Of a DNA stretch of 5,384 nt, positions 4,771 to 5,384 are shown in pieces (position 1 is the stretch's first letter; every line of letters begins with the position of its first letter). Source of the DNA: Chloroflexota bacterium (lineage in GTDB: Bacteria > Cyanobacteriota > Vampirovibrionia > Obscuribacterales > Obscuribacteraceae); contig SBAT01000265.1 in NCBI GenBank assembly GCA_005240105.1, positions 1 to 5,384 on the forward strand, given 5' to 3'. The translations under genes were made by a program, and so were the position numbers. The notes under the pieces were generated by a model, which did no database searches, was not told where the DNA came from, and worked only from the letters and a program-made list of their open reading frames with translations.

Positions 4771-5384
4771 TTACGACGGCTCCTCAAACTTCTGCTCGAT
4801 ACTATCCTTTTCCGAGGTGTAGATAATCGTCTTATCCTCACGCATCAAGGAAAGTTGCTCGGCTTTTATTTCTCTGGCTTCTTCTATTTCTTGTCTAATT
4901 TCTGCCGTTGGATTGTTCAATGATTCAAATGCACGAAGTCTACGCTCGTTCCTTTGGCGAATACGCTCATTCAAGACCCAGATAGCCACGAGCCTAACTG
5001 CCGGTATTGCCAAAAACACAATGGCGTAAGTCAGCAAGACATCAATGACAATCGCCAGGACATGCAGCATGTGGATGGTTGCTATATGTCCAAACAACCA
5101 CCAGCTTCCGGCAAAATTCAAGCAAGCTAATGTCAACACAAACATGATTGTCGGCGTTTGAAGAGCGGAAAACTTCCAATCATCTTCATGAAGGTAGGGC
5201 TCCGAACGGACTTCAGCAATGGCAGGTACAAACTTTTCATTCATAAAGTCAGGGAAGACATACACAATGTAGCCACTTCTGGTTACCTCGGGGTGACCAT
5301 TGAATTGAGCCAAGGCATTCAAGATCATTCCGGAGTCAGATTGATCTCCATCGAGAAAAGGTGCCAGCTGTTCGGCAGAAACAA
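4771..5384 (-). CDS. Membrane protein resembling the cyanobacterial/plastid At5g03900-like family (partial, N-terminus off the window)
   Basis: The reading frame stays open to the right edge, so 203 C-terminal residues are visible. The ATG at 5328 is internal, because coherent sequence (SAEQLAPFLDG and onward) continues upstream of it. Numbering from the edge, residues 1-50 form a small soluble domain containing NGHPEVTRSGYIVYVFPDF, a winged-helix-like ending. Hydrophobic segments follow at about 78-98 and 104-135; the second is long enough for one or two spans and ends in AIPAVRLVAIWVLN. A charged, helical, probably coiled-coil tail comes next (NERIRQRNERR, then EIRQEIEEAREIKAEQ). The combination of the IVYVFP segment, the IP-x-VR helix and the RN-x-x-R helix matches my memory of proteins annotated At5g03900-like; that assignment is from memory and not verified. 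Function is unknown. The gene converges on the ATPase with only 17 bp between stop codons and no visible terminator. Confidence 0.85.
   Translation of the reverse strand, partial: VSAEQLAPFLDGDQSDSGMILNALAQFNGHPEVTRSGYIVYVFPDFMNEKFVPAIAEVRSEPYLHEDDWKFSALQTPTIMFVLTLACLNFAGSWWLFGHIATIHMLHVLAIVIDVLLTYAIVFLAIPAVRLVAIWVLNERIRQRNERRLRAFESLNNPTAEIRQEIEEAREIKAEQLSLMREDKTIIYTSEKDSIEQKFEEPS

Noticed and set aside
5326..5328. ATG at 5328 as the start of the membrane protein
   Set aside because: The frame continues upstream to the window edge without a stop and encodes family-like sequence, so this Met is internal.
1..5384. CRISPR arrays, tRNA or rRNA genes, insertion sequences
   Set aside because: No regularly spaced repeats, cloverleaf-like sequences, rRNA signatures or transposase motifs were found on either strand.

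Overview
The window is bacterial. It has dense genes, short or overlapping junctions, Shine-Dalgarno-like motifs and one TTG start. Base composition is moderate (roughly mid-to-high 40s % GC by eye). The last gene resembles a membrane-protein family I associate with cyanobacteria and plastids (At5g03900-like). This suggests a cyanobacterium or a non-photosynthetic relative such as the Melainabacteria/Vampirovibrionia, but that placement is recollection-based and low confidence.

Layout. (1) Positions 1-862, minus strand: the N-terminal 287 residues of a DegT/DnrJ/EryC1/StrS sugar aminotransferase, cut by the left edge. (2) Positions 863-1068: a divergent intergenic region with ribosome binding sites for both flanking genes, an extended -10 candidate and several small repeats. 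(3) Positions 1069-2426, plus strand: an NAD-dependent epimerase/dehydratase starting at TTG, followed with a 1-nt overlap by a small single-domain cupin. (4) Positions 2409-3293, minus strand: a trypsin-like (HtrA-type) serine protease with no signal peptide and no PDZ domain. Its 3' end overlaps the cupin's 3' end by 18 bp. (5) Positions 3294-3589: a divergent intergenic region holding the best promoter of the window, with a 38-bp palindrome lying on it. (6) Positions 3590-4753, plus strand: a P-loop ATPase of the AAA_14/DUF4143 type. (7) Positions 4771-5384, minus strand: the C-terminal part of a two-or-three-span membrane protein, cut by the right edge.

The aminotransferase, epimerase/dehydratase and cupin form a plausible nucleotide-sugar module, such as keto-sugar formation and transamination for a surface glycan or glycosylated metabolite. 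The exact sugar cannot be read from this window. The protease and ATPase look like accessory genes placed next to it. The ATPase promoter and its palindrome suggest tight regulation. I do not see a complete, demonstrably new system. The most unusual points are the missing catalytic Lys of the SDR motif, the palindrome-covered ATPase promoter, the ATPase nuclease-like domain that lacks its Lys, and the probably cytoplasmic protease with a Cys-Phe-His-Cys active-site motif.
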